Positions 34,318-35,581 of a DNA stretch of 35,581 bases are shown here, in pieces. The DNA comes from Deltaproteobacteria bacterium (GTDB lineage Bacteria > Desulfobacterota_B > Binatia > UBA9968), in assembly GCA_005879255.1 (NCBI GenBank), contig VBKY01000177.1, positions 1 to 35,581 on the forward strand. The letters run 5' to 3'. Below the pieces are notes generated by a model. It saw only the letters and a program-made list of their open reading frames with translations, searched no databases and had not been told where the DNA came from. The position numbers and the translations under genes were made by a program. Each line of letters begins with the position of its first letter. Position 1 is the stretch's first letter.

Positions 34318-35278
34318 AAGGCGCGCGCCCCTCCCCAATCGTCGCGGAACAATATCGCGTTGGTGATGTCGCGCGCCCGCGCCGCGCCGGTCATAACCAT
34401 CACACGCTGCATCTCTTCGGCCAAAATAGCGAATATTCTCGCGACACCGTTGGCGCCGAGCGCGAGCGCCTTGATGATGTCGCCACCGTTTCGAATGCCG
34501 CTATCGAGTAGCACGGGGACTTTTCCGCCCGCGGCGTCAACAACTTCCGGTAGAGCTTCCAACGCGGCGCGGTTAAAGTCCAGAATGCGGCCGCCGTGAT
34601 TCGAAACCACCAACGCATCGGCGCCGGCGTTCACCGCCGCCCGCGCGGCATCCGCGCCCATGATGCCTTTGACCACGACCGGCAGGGAAACCTGTTGCTT
34701 CATCCATTCGATATCCTTGGTTGTCGACTTATGTCCTCTGCGCGGCTTGCCGTCTTTTGTGGATAACCGCACTTCGTCACCGATCTTTACCGGCTTGACG
34801 GTATCCATGGTAATGACCACCGCGGCAAAGCCAAGATCCTCTGAAAGCTTGGCGTACTCGGAAACCTCTTCCTTACCGCGATTCATGTAGGCCATAAACA
34901 CCAGAGGCGATCGCGCCAATCTTTGGGACTGAACTTAGCCGCTTGGCTCACCAACATCATCGCTCCGGCCCGATCCGTGCCCTCGGCCACTTCGCGCTCT
35001 GCGTCTTTTCCAATTAAGCTAAAACTTCCCACCGGCGCCGTGATCGCCGGGATCGGCAGGGTGTGGCCGAAAAGTTCCACGGAAATCTCTGGGTCGGCCA
35101 CGTCGTGAAAAATCTTCTGGCGAAAAAGATACTGGCGGAACGCGCGCGAATTGCGATGAAAAGTAGCCTTTGTTTCCGCCGCGCCATTGAAATGTTTCCA
35201 TGCTTCCGCCGGTGCCTTTTGGCGCATAATCTCTCGCAGCTCGCGGAGTCCCATCTGTTCGAGTGGTTTCTCAATCAT
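34314..35278 (-). pseudogene. FMN-dependent alpha-hydroxy-acid oxidase, frameshifted and with a loop deletion
   Basis: Family of lactate/glycolate/mandelate oxidizing flavoproteins. The first frame (from ATG 35278) has FGHTLPIPAITAPVG and ends after AAKFSPKD; the second frame resumes at LARSPLVFMAYMNRG, so one base is missing near 34920. The second half has LPVVVKGIMGADAARAAVNAGADALVVSNHGGR and DSGIRNGGDIIKALALGANG. After GANGV the usual LIGRP...GLA segment, which holds the FMN phosphate, is absent (about 19 residues), and the text jumps to ARIFAILAEEM. Two independent lesions make it likely non-functional. Its stop overlaps the LemA start. It begins seven bases after the VOC stop. Confidence 0.8.
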
Positions 35279-35285
35279 ACGCGCC

Positions 35286-35581
35286 TCAATTGGGTGAGGC
35301 GAGTTCCCAGCAATTGGTGCCGGGATCTCTAAAACAAAACGACGTCGAGGAACCGTTCTGTCGCAGCGGGAAGAGCTCGCTCACGCCCAGTTCTTTGCCC
35401 ACCGTCCTGAATTCTCGATGGGCGTCCTTGACTGCGTCGTTCGACTCGACGGTCAGCGTGTTGCGAAAGTTTGGCGAGAAAACTTTGAATTCTTGGCGCT
35501 GGGCGCAGACGACGTAGGTTTTCGTGCTCGGGTGTTTGATGTAGATCACTTTGCTGCTGAACCGATGCACTTCCAAGTCCA
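35286..35581 (-). CDS. VOC/glyoxalase-like protein (5' end outside window)
   Basis: The frame is open to the window edge, so the N-terminal part is missing. The visible 97 or so residues end with TSFCFRDPGTNCWELAS, the C-terminal metal-ligand strand of the vicinal-oxygen-chelate fold (FxDPxGNxWEL), whose Glu is a ligand. LTVESNDAVKDAHREF before it suits the helix of a VOC module. Substrate unknown. It is the first visible gene of a run with the hydroxy-acid oxidase, LemA and M48 genes. A TTG at 35576 is probably not the true start. Confidence 0.7.
   Translation of the reverse strand, partial: DLEVHRFSSKVIYIKHPSTKTYVVCAQRQEFKVFSPNFRNTLTVESNDAVKDAHREFRTVGKELGVSELFPLRQNGSSTSFCFRDPGTNCWELASPN

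Overview
The window looks like a chromosomal piece of an uncultured, metabolically versatile soil or subsurface bacterium. The gene style resembles deltaproteobacterial-type or Rokubacteria/Tectomicrobia/Binatota-like metagenome genomes: many stand-alone NMT1/THI5-like periplasmic binding proteins, a HyuA/HyuB enzyme set, alpha-hydroxy-acid oxidase, macro domain, RidA. This placement is an impression from gene content, not a computed classification. No rRNA, tRNA, CRISPR array, transposase or phage gene was recognised.

Layout. 1-2563 (minus): two tandem paralogues of a secreted NicX/M29-like protein, one cut by the window edge and one frameshifted. 2942-6176: a MltD-like lytic transglycosylase, citrate synthase and a SixA-like phosphatase. 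6381-9451 (plus): a complete Glt-type polar amino-acid ABC transporter (ATPase, binding protein, two permeases). 9650-13274 (plus): an FkbM methyltransferase, an ornithine-cyclodeaminase/mu-crystallin family protein and soluble transhydrogenase SthA. 13356-14431 (minus): phosphoglycolate phosphatase and a PPOX-class flavoprotein. 14558-15556 (plus): an orphan NMT1-type binding protein.

15677-18160 (minus) is the most interesting part: a three-gene run of macro-domain protein, GrdC (glycine reductase protein C beta) and GrdA (selenoprotein A). GrdA is readable only if an in-frame UGA at 16007-16009 is decoded as selenocysteine, in exactly the family context C-F-V-U-T-A-A-G-A-M. A simple ORF call gives only the C-terminal two thirds of the protein. 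The partner genes for proteins B and C-alpha (grdB, grdE, grdD) are not in the window.

18937-31468 (minus): a GT87/DUF2029 membrane protein, then upstream of it a long, tightly spaced run read from MFS transporter to small membrane protein, two orphan binding proteins, HyuA, HyuB, a small acetone-carboxylase-gamma-like zinc protein, an isochorismatase-fold protein lacking its catalytic Cys, another NMT1-type binding protein, an HNH protein and a HAD-fold protein lacking its catalytic Asp residues. This looks like an uptake-plus-ATP-dependent carboxylase/hydrolase module with two probable pseudo-enzymes. The MFS gene appears to have an ATA where its ATG should be.

31607-35581: RidA (plus), then minus-strand VOC protein, alpha-hydroxy-acid oxidase (frameshifted and missing its FMN-phosphate loop), LemA, an M48/HtpX-like protease (frameshifted) and a double zf-TFIIB protein. 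Intergenic DNA carries several repeat types: phased TTGAACNN octamers, a 33-bp-arm inverted repeat made of 9-bp GTTCCANNN units, and REP-like palindromes. The frameshifts may be real gene decay or consensus indels; reads would decide.
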